From Stratiformator vulcanicus (GTDB taxonomy: Bacteria; Planctomycetota; Planctomycetia; Planctomycetales; Planctomycetaceae): a stretch of 64,000 nt of DNA. The notes below the pieces were generated by a model. That model made no database searches and was not told the DNA's origin. It saw only the letters and a list, made by a program, of their open reading frames with translations. Below are positions 11,200 through 18,429 of the stretch, piece after piece (position 1 is the first letter of the stretch; every line of letters starts with the position of its first letter). The stretch spans positions 2,395,712 to 2,459,711 of the forward strand of contig NZ_CP036268.1 in NCBI RefSeq assembly GCF_007744515.1, given 5' to 3'. A program made the position numbers and the translations under genes.

Positions 11200-11646
11200 C
11201 TAATTTGAAAAGTTCGGGAGGGGCGGATCTTCGTGGTAGCGGTAGGCGACGGGAGGTCGGCTCATGATTTTCGCCATCTCTTTTGGGACCGGAATTCGTG
11301 TCGGGCCGTAGTCTCCCGACCGTTCTGTGTTGCTGTCGTACGTGTAAAAGTCCCAACGACTTTTCGGGGGAACGATCTTCGGATTGCGCCCGCCCCAGGA
11401 GGGCGGGCGATACTCTTCGTCACGGCACGACATGACGATCTCTGCTCTCAACCACGTGCGCAGTTGGCTAAATCGTGGTGAATACGGCTCCAGCACGCCT
11501 AATGGGCGATAGACAGACCATAGACTCGGCTTCTCCCATGTCGCCCCGGCGTCTTCCCACAAACGAAAGGCAACCCCCTCACTCAGCACGTACGGAATCG
11601 GCCACAACAGCAGCAGCCCGGTCAAGATGATCCAGCGGCGTTTCAT
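11200..11646 (-). CDS. Hypothetical membrane-anchored protein
   Basis: I do not recognise this 148-residue protein. It starts MKRRWIILTGLLLLWPIPYVLS, a basic start and one hydrophobic segment that would act as an uncleaved anchor or signal. A soluble part follows, rich in Pro, Trp, Tyr and Arg, with one cysteine. No known catalytic motif is visible. It stands alone between the dnaG upstream region and the integrative element. Normal codon use and a good N-terminal signal make it more likely real than not. Confidence 0.6.
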   Translation of the reverse strand: MKRRWIILTGLLLLWPIPYVLSEGVAFRLWEDAGATWEKPSLWSVYRPLGVLEPYSPRFSQLRTWLRAEIVMSCRDEEYRPPSWGGRNPKIVPPKSRWDFYTYDSNTERSGDYGPTRIPVPKEMAKIMSRPPVAYRYHEDPPLPNFSN

Positions 11647-11796
11647 GGCCGCATATTAGCAGGATGACGGCGGAACGCGGTGCGCTACTTCGCTGGCCCG
11701 CCAAATTCGCGTTCCCGGTTCCGGCGGAGGGTCTCGAACGCCGCACAACCTTCGCGGGTTGTCTCCTCATCTGAGAGAGTTGCCAGCGCAAAGAAG

Positions 11797-11827
11797 AAGG
11801 CCGACTGCTCAGGCAGTCGGCCTTTCC
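11797..11827. terminator. Bidirectional terminator-like hairpin
   Basis: A 12-bp perfect stem AAGGCCGACTGC (11797-11808) pairs with GCAGTCGGCCTT (11813-11824) around a TCAG loop, with only a short T-run on the plus side. It lies in a 385-bp gap without a gene, left of the recombinase, and may be the relic end of a gene once read through here. Nothing else is visible in the gap apart from the recombinase leader. Confidence 0.6.
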
Positions 11828-12003
11828 AGCGGAGAGAGAAGGATTCTCCAGAAGGCCTTTTCGCAACATGCTTCCCGCAAAGGACTTAATGCGAAAACCC
11901 CATGGGCCAGCAAGAGTTAGGGCGAGCGGTGCGATATCAAACTTGACCACCGTTATCCACTATTGACCGTCTTTTATGTCCCAGTGGGACAAGTCGGCTG
12001 CGA

Positions 12004-12031
12004 GGGATTGAAGCTCTAGGAGTTCAATCCC
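12004..12031 (+). promoter_or_regulatory. Inverted repeat around the recombinase ribosome binding site
   Basis: GGGATTGAA (12004-12012) and TTCAATCCC (12023-12031) form a perfect 9-bp stem that ends directly before the ATG at 12032. The loop contains TAGGAG, the ribosome binding site. It could be an RNA hairpin that limits translation, or a DNA operator. Confidence 0.55.
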
Positions 12032-13825
12032 ATGTACCATCCTAATTTGCCTCTGGTTGCCCGAGACGGGCAGACTCTTCGCGTTGTCGGCGTTTGCCGG
12101 ATCAGCACCGAACATCAGGACGCAAAGAGCCTGCAAGACCAAGAGGCCCTCTATCGCAGCTGGGTTGACGAGAACTACGACGGCGCCGTCGAGTTCCAAG
12201 TGATTTGCAGTCGAGGTAGCGGCGAGCTTCTCGAAACACGTGAGCAGCTTCAGTTGATGGAACTGGTCGAGTCTGCCACCTGCGACCTTGTCATCGTGGA
12301 AGACCTCGGCCGTATCTGCCGGCGATTCTTTGCACATTCAATCTGTGAAAATGCACAAGATACCGACACTCGCGTGATCGCACTGAATGACAATGTCGAC
12401 ACGGCGAACGAAGGCTGGGAAATCAATTCATTGTTCTCATCCCTTCGGCATGAGTCCTACAATAAGGATACGAGTAAACGGATTAAGCGTTCCCATTTGA
12501 GCCGATTCCAAAAGGGGGGAATCGTCCAATGCTTACCCTATGGCTATCGCAAGCCTCATCCTGGAGCCAACGATGAAGAGTGCTGGGTAGTTCCAGAGGC
12601 TCGCCCTGTCTGGGACGAAGTGTTTCGCCGGCTGGAGGAGGGACACTCGAATGCCGAGATCGCCGATTGGTTGAACGATGAAAAGGTGCCGGTGGGGCCG
12701 CACGTCAAGAAAAAGAAATGGGATGGAACACTTCTCGGCCAGAATATCCATAACCCGATCCTCAAAGGGGTCCGCGAACGCAACCGTCGCGAAACCAAGC
12801 GTGAGAATCGAACGGGTCGTCGTATATCAGTGAAGGCCCCTCCCGAAGCGCTTCTTCAGCGGGACTGCCCGAATCTGGTGATCATAGATCCCGATCGGTA
12901 CGACCTCGTGATACGAGCAGTGGATGCACGGAACGCACATTACGCTCGTGGCAGAAAGGCTGCCGCTGATAGCCGTAAGGGCGTGCCCCGAAAGCGGACG
13001 GTCAGGCCTGGTCAAAGCCTGTCGTGCGGCATTTGCGGGCGGGTTCTTTACTATGGCGGCCACGGGCAGAACGATCGCTTCATGTGTTCAGGAGCTCGCG
13101 ATCATCATTGCTGGAATGGAGTGACCTGTTCCGGGTTCGATACTTCGCGAAAGGTTCTCGCGGCCGTCATCGGACATCTACGCTCCCAAGCGACGTTCAT
13201 TGACGAGCTCCGCAACTCCATTGAACTGGAGCTACAAAAGGCCTTTGCAGCCGATAACGATCGCCTGACCGCGATCAACAAGCAGCGCACGGAGGTTGCG
13301 AAAGAAATTGACAATATAACTTTAGCCGTTGCTAAAAGCGGGGGCTCGAACGCGTTGCTTGGACGTCTCTCGCAATTGGAGAACGAAGAGCGGCGAATTC
13401 AGCTTGAACTTGATAACCTCCATCGGAGACGACAGCCATTACCACCATTGCCCTCAGAGGAAGAATTGAACCAGATGATCGGCCGCCTTGCCGACGAGGT
13501 CGACCGAACATCTCCCGAGTTTCATCGGATCATGTCTGCTTTGCTGCCTGATGCGACGGTCATGCCGGTCCGCCAATGCCTCGGCAACGGCCTCGGCCTT
13601 CGATTAACGGGCTTGCTGCATCTTGTGGAGATCGTACCTGGTTTGGCAACGAAGCTTGATCTCTCCGCGGAATCCTACACAGTGCCGATTGAGCTGGACC
13701 TTTTCGATCCGCCACAACCAGTCGTAATCCGCGAGGATGTCATCCGATTGACGGAAGAAAATCAGAAAGAACGTGATATCGCCAAGCGCCTGCACGTGAC
13801 TCAGCCCGCCGTCAAGAACGCTTAG
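12032..13825 (+). CDS. Large serine recombinase, ends at an in-frame amber stop
   Basis: This 597-residue site-specific recombinase has the resolvase/invertase N-terminal catalytic domain. VVGVCRISTEHQDAKSLQDQE holds the nucleophile Ser25, and CDLVIVEDLGRICRR is the conserved region with active-site arginines. A recombinase domain follows (QKGGIVQCLPYGYRK...ILKGVRERN), then a zinc ribbon (LSCGICG...CSGARDHHCWNGVTC), then a long coiled coil (about residues 390-470). The frame ends at TAG 13823-13825 after RLHVTQPAVKNA. Translation past this codon stays open for 43 more residues (KLHRKMQELGLADPY... to TGA at 13955-13957), and this tail looks like the normal C-terminus of planctomycete recombinases. 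The gene may therefore be slightly truncated by a point mutation (for example CAG to TAG); the catalytic part is intact. Confidence 0.9.
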   Translation: MYHPNLPLVARDGQTLRVVGVCRISTEHQDAKSLQDQEALYRSWVDENYDGAVEFQVICSRGSGELLETREQLQLMELVESATCDLVIVEDLGRICRRFFAHSICENAQDTDTRVIALNDNVDTANEGWEINSLFSSLRHESYNKDTSKRIKRSHLSRFQKGGIVQCLPYGYRKPHPGANDEECWVVPEARPVWDEVFRRLEEGHSNAEIADWLNDEKVPVGPHVKKKKWDGTLLGQNIHNPILKGVRERNRRETKRENRTGRRISVKAPPEALLQRDCPNLVIIDPDRYDLVIRAVDARNAHYARGRKAAADSRKGVPRKRTVRPGQSLSCGICGRVLYYGGHGQNDRFMCSGARDHHCWNGVTCSGFDTSRKVLAAVIGHLRSQATFIDELRNSIELELQKAFAADNDRLTAINKQRTEVAKEIDNITLAVAKSGGSNALLGRLSQLENEERRIQLELDNLHRRRQPLPPLPSEEELNQMIGRLADEVDRTSPEFHRIMSALLPDATVMPVRQCLGNGLGLRLTGLLHLVEIVPGLATKLDLSAESYTVPIELDLFDPPQPVVIREDVIRLTEENQKERDIAKRLHVTQPAVKNA

Positions 13826-14003
13826 AAGCTGCATCGGAAGATGCAGGAGCTTGGTTTAGCCGACCCCTACCAGGTACTCACGGAGCCTCCGGACGGTACA
13901 AGGCTCAGGCGACATCTGCATCGGCGGTACAAATTCCGCCATTCCGATGACGATTGATAACCGCCGCCAAAGACTGCAATTTCATTCCCTTAACGATCAG
14001 GAG

Positions 14004-14028
14004 CCCCGGCGAAAGCCGGGGATTTTTT
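14004..14028 (+). terminator. Rho-independent terminator after the recombinase
   Basis: CCCCGGC (14004-14010) pairs with GCCGGGG (14015-14021) around a GAAA tetraloop and is followed by A and six T. It lies 47 bases after the downstream stop codon of the recombinase reading frame. Confidence 0.92.
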
Positions 14029-14131
14029 ATGCGCGATCCAAAGAAGACTTCCGGAAATTACATTCCTCACTCTGAAACTACCGCTCCAGGAAGGTCCGTC
14101 GGGAAACTCCTCCAGCTGTTCGGTCGAACGA

Positions 14132-14422
14132 TTGCAAGAAAGTTGGTTTCCGACGAAAAGCGAGAGCAGAGATAGAAAACCGTGTAGAAGTTTTCGGATT
14201 CTCAGGACACCTGAAAGCGAGAGTACTTCACGCCGCAACAACCGTCTCACTGGAATCGAATTCTGGGGAAAGGAGCAATCATTTCGCACAAAACAACATC
14301 TCGCGCTGATCGTGTCGGCATTGAAGTTTTGGAGGGAGGAGAACGTTCCTCACGAACCAGTGGCCGATGTCCCAAACTTTAATAAAGGCGCACTCGAAGA
14401 AATCGGCGTCACCGATCTGTGA
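14132..14422 (+). CDS. Doubtful small ORF inside the element
   Basis: Only the second half of this frame (about 14280-14422, TKQHLALIVSALKFWREENVPH...) looks protein-like. The first half is Arg/Ser-rich and resembles random GC-rich frame. There is no good start or ribosome binding site; the only start is TTG. It may be the tail of a small accessory gene whose start has decayed. The surrounding 14030-14570 region shows nothing else I can support. Confidence 0.22.
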   Translation: MQESWFPTKSESRDRKPCRSFRILRTPESESTSRRNNRLTGIEFWGKEQSFRTKQHLALIVSALKFWREENVPHEPVADVPNFNKGALEEIGVTDL

Positions 14423-14572
14423 GACCGTTTGCGCCACTGCCGGATTCGCTACGGCAACTGAGATAACTATGCCCGCGCTGAACAAACTGCACTTCGGCCG
14501 ACGTGGCAGCCGCACGAGTCGGCGGCGACCTCCGCTGGTGGCCTCTGTACTGAAACCCGGCTCCATCTGAAT

Positions 14573-14735
14573 TCAGAAGTTCTTCATCAGTTCCGATGCG
14601 TTGAGCCCGAGCGTGTCCGCAATCCGCTCGATGTTTCGCAGGGCGACGTTTCTTTCGCCGCCCGCTCCGCTAGTGCCAGACCTGCACTGCGTACTTTTCG
14701 GGGAGAGACGGCACATCGGCCATGCCGATGGCTTA
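14573..14735 (-). pseudogene. Decayed XRE-family helix-turn-helix regulator
   Basis: Reading the minus strand to the TGA at 14573 gives [20 protein letters not shown] followed by NASELMKNF, the typical last two helices of a Cro/CI (XRE) repressor. Upstream, another frame gives [12 protein letters not shown], like the first helix of the same fold. The part between, which should hold the recognition helix, is missing or frameshifted. A short regulator of the element has thus been broken by deletion and frameshift. Confidence 0.6.
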
Positions 14736-14953
14736 TGCGAATCGAAGTAGTGAGCCGCGTATCGATGAATAGAAAGGAGGTTTTAATAATCATTTCGACT
14801 TAGCCGGCAGGTCGCCTATTGCTAAGACTTAATTCGATTTTTGTGGCATATATCCATGGGGCGAATTAGTCGTTTGAACCCCTGGCCCCAACCGAAAGGA
14901 GGCCTTCTTGAAGCGGAGTTTATAGCGGAAACGACGACTCGCTTCACGAATCC

Positions 14954-14980
14954 AGAGCTGGCTTGTGTGCCGGCTCTTTT
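14954..14980 (+). terminator. Terminator-like hairpin before the Ubl gene
   Basis: AGAGCTGGC (14954-14962) pairs with GCCGGCTCT (14969-14977), with one G-T pair and a six-base loop, and is followed by TTT. It lies 50 bases before the modifier gene and could be an attenuator or the end of a lost upstream gene. Confidence 0.55.
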
Positions 14981-15029
14981 CATGCGCTGACTGACAACAT
15001 CATCAATTTCTAAACCAGGGAACGAACCT

Positions 15030-15260
15030 ATGAAGATCATGCTGATTAACAACGACGGTGGCGGATTCGCGGACTGGGTCGAAGTGGCTGATGGCACCAC
15101 GACCTCGCAGCTGTTCGCCAAGCACATTCCCCACGGGTCGCCGCGGGACTACCTCATCCGTGTCAATCGCCTTCCCGCTTCGGCGGAGCAGGAACTGACC
15201 GAGGGCGATCGCGTCTCGATTACGCCGACCAAGATTGAAGGAGCTGTTCACGCGGCGTGA
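15030..15260 (+). CDS. Ubiquitin-like modifier, ThiS/MoaD-like beta-grasp protein
   Basis: This 76-residue protein has the length and pattern of a beta-grasp modifier: a first strand [13 protein letters not shown], a helix around [11 protein letters not shown], then [11 protein letters not shown] and a last strand [13 protein letters not shown]. It lies directly upstream of E2-, JAB- and E1-like genes, so it is the predicted substrate that is adenylated by the E1 and passed to the E2. The C-terminus reads KIEGAVHAA, not the usual diglycine. Conjugation would need trimming to the Gly by the neighbouring JAB peptidase, or use of an unusual end. The ATG at 15030 has AGGGA about eight bases upstream. 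A MoaD/ThiS-type sulfur carrier is an alternative, but the cassette argues for protein conjugation. Confidence 0.82.
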   Translation: MKIMLINNDGGGFADWVEVADGTTTSQLFAKHIPHGSPRDYLIRVNRLPASAEQELTEGDRVSITPTKIEGAVHAA

Positions 15261-15284
15261 CGCCCTCACTTTCACCAACCACCG

Positions 15285-15320
15285 CAGCCGGGTCGACGCA
15301 TGCCGTTGGCCCGGCTGCTT
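15285..15320 (+). terminator. Intercistronic hairpin between Ubl and E2 genes
   Basis: CAGCCGGG (15285-15292) pairs perfectly with CCCGGCTG (15310-15317) across a 17-base loop, followed by CTTTC. The E2 ribosome binding site (AAGGAG) comes 9 bases later. It may attenuate or stabilise the transcript within the cassette. Confidence 0.5.
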
Positions 15321-15338
15321 TCATTAAGGAGACCAACT

Positions 15339-16343
15339 ATGGAGACCAGAGAGGCCGCCCGAGCGGCTCTCAAGATGCACGAACGGCTCCGGCAGCGGCA
15401 CGAGGCGCACGCCCCGGTCGAATTGCCGGAGCGGATGTGGGATGAGTGCCGTGACTCGCTGCGATTAAGTAACCGAGCCCGATTGCTGAAGCACCCGCTC
15501 GCGGCACTCCGCCTCAGGCGGCAGTTTCGAGGCCGACTGATTAATCTGATCGACGTCCTTGACGATCAGCGACGGCAGCTCAACGAGGAGTTCGCGGGAC
15601 AGCGATTAATGTCGCCGTACGAGATCGCCCTTGACTTGAAGGCTCTCGAACACGACTTCCCGGAAGTCGAGATCGATTTCGGCTCATGCATCATCTCGGT
15701 CACGACGGAACCGGTCGAACTGGAAGGCCTCTATCTCGGTCCGTTCCGGGTTAAGTTCTGTTGGAAGTCGCTGGCCCGTTCGCAGCCTTACATTGTCGAG
15801 GCTCTCGATCCGCATCCGGCCGCGTGTGACAGCGACTGCCATCACCCGCACGTTCAGAACGGGGCACTCTGCGAAGGGGACGCCCGGTTGGCGATCGCGA
15901 AGGCGATTGCCGAAGGACGCCTGGCCGACTTCTTCCAGATCGTGGGCAGCGTGCTTGCGACCTACAACTCGGCGAGTCCCTACGTCTCGGTCGAAGACTG
16001 GGACCGTCCCGAATGCAGCTGCGGCGACTGCGGCAGCGGCATCGATGAAGAGGACGCGTGGGGCTGCGAAGGCTGCTCCACGACGATCTGTGATGGCTGC
16101 CGGGAACGCTGCGTCGACTGCGACGGCATTTACTGTGCGGCGTGTGTGACCTCCTGCGATGGCGAATGTGGCGAACGTCTCTGTCGCGGCTGTGCGGAGG
16201 ACGGCGAGGGCTACTGCAAGGACTGCCGGAGGGCTCTCGAAGAAGAGCTCGCCGAGCAGGCGGCCGAGGAAGCGGAAGCGAATGCTGCTGAGTCGGCTGA
16301 AGCTTCCGACTCGGTACTGGTTCGAGAGGAGGTGCCGGTATAA
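15339..16343 (+). CDS. E2-like ubiquitin-conjugating protein fused to a RING-like zinc cluster
   Basis: This 334-residue protein sits between the modifier and the JAB/E1 genes. Residues 1-90 are helical and charged. Residues 100-225 follow the E2 plan: strands VEIDFGSCIISV and YLGPFRVKFCW, then the HHPHVQNGALCEGD motif. The last matches the HPN...C active-site region of E2 enzymes, with predicted catalytic Cys178 and HPH at 169-171. Residues 226-296 hold 17 cysteines in CxxC pairs (CSCGDC, CEGC, CDGC, CVDC, CAAC, CRGC, CKDC), as in binuclear treble-clef/RING-like domains that often serve as E3. The C-terminal tail is acidic and Ala-rich. ATG 15339 has AAGGAG upstream. An E2 joined to an E3-like domain in one chain is my inference from motif order; no family search was possible. 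Confidence 0.75.
   Translation: METREAARAALKMHERLRQRHEAHAPVELPERMWDECRDSLRLSNRARLLKHPLAALRLRRQFRGRLINLIDVLDDQRRQLNEEFAGQRLMSPYEIALDLKALEHDFPEVEIDFGSCIISVTTEPVELEGLYLGPFRVKFCWKSLARSQPYIVEALDPHPAACDSDCHHPHVQNGALCEGDARLAIAKAIAEGRLADFFQIVGSVLATYNSASPYVSVEDWDRPECSCGDCGSGIDEEDAWGCEGCSTTICDGCRERCVDCDGIYCAACVTSCDGECGERLCRGCAEDGEGYCKDCRRALEEELAEQAAEEAEANAAESAEASDSVLVREEVPV
16327..16342 (+). promoter_or_regulatory. Strong ribosome binding site before an AUA start (JAB gene)
   Basis: AGGAGGT (16327-16333) is a near-perfect ribosome binding site inside the last codons of the E2 gene. Six bases later comes ATA (16340-16342), which overlaps the E2 stop TAA as ATAA. An ancestral ATGA overlap would give both a TGA stop and an ATG start at this exact place; one G-to-A change explains both. 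Confidence 0.6.
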
Positions 16344-17014
16344 GACGGGATGCTCCGATTGATCTCTCCGCGGCCGCTTTAAGATTCACGCCTTACGCCT
16401 GGGCAAAGCTGCTGTTCTTAAGAGAAGCCGTTGATGTCGAGGTCAGTGGCTTCGGGATCACGCCCGCTGACGACCCGCTCTGCGTCGAGGACATCGTCCT
16501 CGTGCCGCAGACGGGTGAGACAGCCTTCACCTCGATGGACGATGTCGGCGTGGCCGACTTCTTCGACGAGCAGGTCGAACTCGGTCGCAGCCCGGCCGAG
16601 TTCGCACGGGTCTGGATTCACACGCACCCGGGTCGTTCACCGACACCGAGCGGCGTGGATGAGCAGACGTTCGACCGCTGCTTCGGCCGGGATGACTGGG
16701 CGGCGATGTTCATCCTCGCCGAGAACGAACGGTGCTACGGCCGGCTTCGCTTCGGCCACGAGCCGGGCTTCTCGCTCGACCTCGGGGCCGACGTGACCTT
16801 CGATCATCCGTTCGAGGGCACCGATCACGAGTCGTGGCAGGCTGAACTGGATGCCAATCTCACGGTGCTTGAGCCGCAGACGGTCTGCGGCCCGGACCTC
16901 GTCGACCGGGATGAATTCTTCGACGAACAGAACTTCGACTGGGACTGGAGGTGGGAGGATGAGAAGCCGTTTAATGCGGCAGAGCGGGCTGGTGCCCGAG
17001 GAGAGGCTTATTGA
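16340..17014 (+). CDS. JAB/JAMM metallopeptidase (deubiquitinase-like), AUA start
   Basis: This 224-residue zinc isopeptidase of the JAB/MPN+ family is predicted to trim the modifier or remove it from targets. The JAMM motif is complete only if the frame is read from 16340: Glu34 (VEVSGFGIT), His94 and His96 (WIHTHPG) and Asp107 (PSGVD), with exact HxHx10D spacing. Conserved N-terminal text ([25 protein letters not shown]) lies before the first GTG at 16502, so a start there would lose the catalytic Glu. Between the upstream in-frame stop (16298-16300) and 16502 there is no ATG, GTG or TTG. The AUA at 16340 with AGGAGGT is the best start; ATT at 16358 is an alternative. The 3' end overlaps the E1 gene by 56 bases. 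Confidence 0.8.
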   Translation: MRRDAPIDLSAAALRFTPYAWAKLLFLREAVDVEVSGFGITPADDPLCVEDIVLVPQTGETAFTSMDDVGVADFFDEQVELGRSPAEFARVWIHTHPGRSPTPSGVDEQTFDRCFGRDDWAAMFILAENERCYGRLRFGHEPGFSLDLGADVTFDHPFEGTDHESWQAELDANLTVLEPQTVCGPDLVDRDEFFDEQNFDWDWRWEDEKPFNAAERAGARGEAY

Positions 17015-17621
17015 CTCGCCGGTAACGGTGATCGGCGTCGGAGCGATCGGCCGGCAGGTTGCCCTTCAGGCGGCGTCGCTCGGCGTGCCGACCCTGCAAT
17101 TAATCGACTTCGACACGGTCGATGAGACGAACGTCTCAACGCAGGGGTACCGACAGCAGGATGTCGGCCGATTAAAGGTCGATGCCGTGCAGGACGCGAT
17201 CCGTGAGATCGACCCCTCGATCGAAGTGCAGAGAATCGCCGACCGCTTTCGCAGTCGGCAGGAAGTTCATCGAGCGGTGTTCTGCTGCGTCGACTCGATC
17301 TCGGCCCGGTCGGCGATCTGGAAGGCCATTAAGGACCGCTGCCGCTTCTGGTGTGATGGTCGGATGCTGGCGGAAGTGATCCGCGTGCTCGCTGTGTCGT
17401 CGCATGACGATCACCCGCGGTACGAAGCGACGCTATTCACCCAAGACGAGGCTCAAGCCGGCAGCTGCACGTCCCGCGGGGTGATCTACACCGCCCACAT
17501 CGCCGCGGGCTTAATGCTGCACCAGTACGTCCGCTGGCTGCGCGGCATCCCGACGGAGCCGGAGCAGACGCTGAACTTAACGGCCGCGGAACTTTCCATC
17601 GGCTGTCCTATTAAATGCTGA
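16959..17621 (+). CDS. ThiF-family E1-like adenylyltransferase
   Basis: This 220-residue E1-like enzyme would activate the C-terminus of the modifier with ATP and pass it to the E2. It has the Rossmann nucleotide-binding start [20 protein letters not shown], then [17 protein letters not shown] with the Asp that binds ATP ribose, then DVGRLKVDA. Later [14 protein letters not shown] and [17 protein letters not shown] follow; the Cys in the last segment is a candidate for the thioester. I chose ATG 16959 because GGAGG lies seven bases upstream; it overlaps the JAB gene by 56 bases, which suggests coupling. At 220 residues it is a minimal E1 with no added domains. The Ubl-E2-JAB-E1 order supports a conjugation pathway. 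Confidence 0.85.
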   Translation: MRSRLMRQSGLVPEERLIDSPVTVIGVGAIGRQVALQAASLGVPTLQLIDFDTVDETNVSTQGYRQQDVGRLKVDAVQDAIREIDPSIEVQRIADRFRSRQEVHRAVFCCVDSISARSAIWKAIKDRCRFWCDGRMLAEVIRVLAVSSHDDHPRYEATLFTQDEAQAGSCTSRGVIYTAHIAAGLMLHQYVRWLRGIPTEPEQTLNLTAAELSIGCPIKC

Positions 17622-17676
17622 TGAAGTAGTTCGGCTGAGCCGCGTGGCGAAGCCAAAACGAACGACTTAATCACAC

Positions 17677-17704
17677 AGGCCGCTCCCGAAGGGGGCGGCC
17701 TTTC
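17677..17704 (+). terminator. Terminator hairpin after the E1 gene
   Basis: AGGCCGCTCCC (17677-17687) pairs with GGGGGCGGCCT (17691-17701), with one mismatched or G-T position and a GAA loop, followed by TTT. It lies 55 bases after the E1 stop and ends the main cassette transcript or attenuates the small ORFs that follow. Confidence 0.75.
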
Positions 17705-17729
17705 GTAATTCCAGAAAAGGTTCCGATCA

Positions 17730-17891
17730 ATGAAGTGCAATGACCTCAATCGTGCCGTCGCCCGAGCGACCGGCGATACCGCCCAGACTATTAAACACCG
17801 CGGCTTCGGCCCGGACCTTAACGAGCAGGCTGGCCCCTATCTCGACTGGGACATCGCCGACCTCGAACGAAAAACGCCGCTATTTCCGTAG
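17730..17891 (+). CDS. Small protein (53 residues) next to the ubiquitin-like cassette
   Basis: ATG 17730 has AAAAGG about nine bases upstream. The protein begins MKCNDLNRAVARATGDTAQT, continues with IKHRGFG and ends DWDIADLERKTPLFP. The first half looks like a short helix-turn-helix-type segment (RAVARATG...TIK). I know small planctomycete proteins with a similar RAVAxATGxxxxTIxxxGF start, but not their function. It follows the E1 gene after a hairpin and may be a cassette accessory or a regulator. Confidence 0.55.
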   Translation: MKCNDLNRAVARATGDTAQTIKHRGFGPDLNEQAGPYLDWDIADLERKTPLFP

Positions 17892-17951
17892 TGATCGCGG
17901 AAGCAAGTCGTCTGACACCAACACAATACGCACGCATTTTTTGGAGACGAC

Positions 17952-18062
17952 GTGGAAGAACTACTTTATCTCACTGTCATCGGAGGGACCGTTTTGTGGC
18001 TTTGCCAGCATGACGGGCGGCATAGTCGCCGCAGACGCAGGCGGCGACGACGGCGAAGCTGA
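17952..18062 (+). CDS. Possible 36-residue membrane peptide with ten-arginine tail
   Basis: The GTG at 17952 is preceded by GGAG six bases upstream. The peptide has a hydrophobic stretch (LLYLTVIGGTVLWLC) and then a run of ten arginines. The layout, one membrane helix plus a basic tail, resembles small toxic or membrane-associated peptides of mobile elements. There is no homology I can name, and it may not be translated. Confidence 0.3.
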   Translation: MEELLYLTVIGGTVLWLCQHDGRHSRRRRRRRRRRS

Positions 18063-18429
18063 ATTCGATGGCTTCAGTCCCATCGTGGCTACGATGCAGC
18101 GGCGGTCGAGACATCAACCGTCGCTGCTTTTTCCACTCAATCGCGGGAGAGACGGGCCCCGATTTTTTGGCTCTCAGGTACTTTCTGTATAACTTGCAAC
18201 TGTCGACCTAACGCCAAATGTTGCATTAGATACCGCGCGGAAGGCATCAGACTTATGCAAGACGCACTGGGTCTGGTAATCTATTTTTAATCGAACTTTT
18301 GCACCGAGAACGCTCGGGATCAACAACGCGGCGTACGTTGCAAAGACGTGTGTTGCTATGGCATGGCCTCTGGCCCGCCGAGATTAGGGATGATACTGAA
18401 GTGATCAAATGCCCGCGACGATTAGAAAT

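Larger units (their letters stand above)
12004..18062. mobile_element. Putative integrative element with serine recombinase and ubiquitin-like cassette
   Basis: A large serine recombinase opens this block. It is followed by a decayed regulator, the Ubl/E2/JAB/E1 cassette and two tiny ORFs. The region interrupts otherwise ordinary genes and is followed by an IS3 relic. The limits given are only the first and last supported features. Serine recombinases leave very short att cores, and I could not identify attL or attR, so the true edges are unknown. Confidence 0.5.

Noticed and set aside
11797-11827. Attachment site of the integrative element
   Set aside because: It is a palindromic terminator-like hairpin with no matching copy at the other side of the element.
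13954-14175. Plus-strand frame after the recombinase
   Set aside because: It runs through a strong terminator, has no ribosome binding site and unlikely composition.
15030-15260. Modifier as a plain MoaD/ThiS sulfur carrier for cofactor synthesis
   Set aside because: No thiamine or molybdopterin genes nearby; the E2- and JAB-like neighbours favour conjugation, although the alternative is not excluded.
16502-17014. JAB gene starting at GTG 16502
   Set aside because: That start drops the catalytic Glu and the conserved N-terminal strand; the upstream extension is clearly coding.
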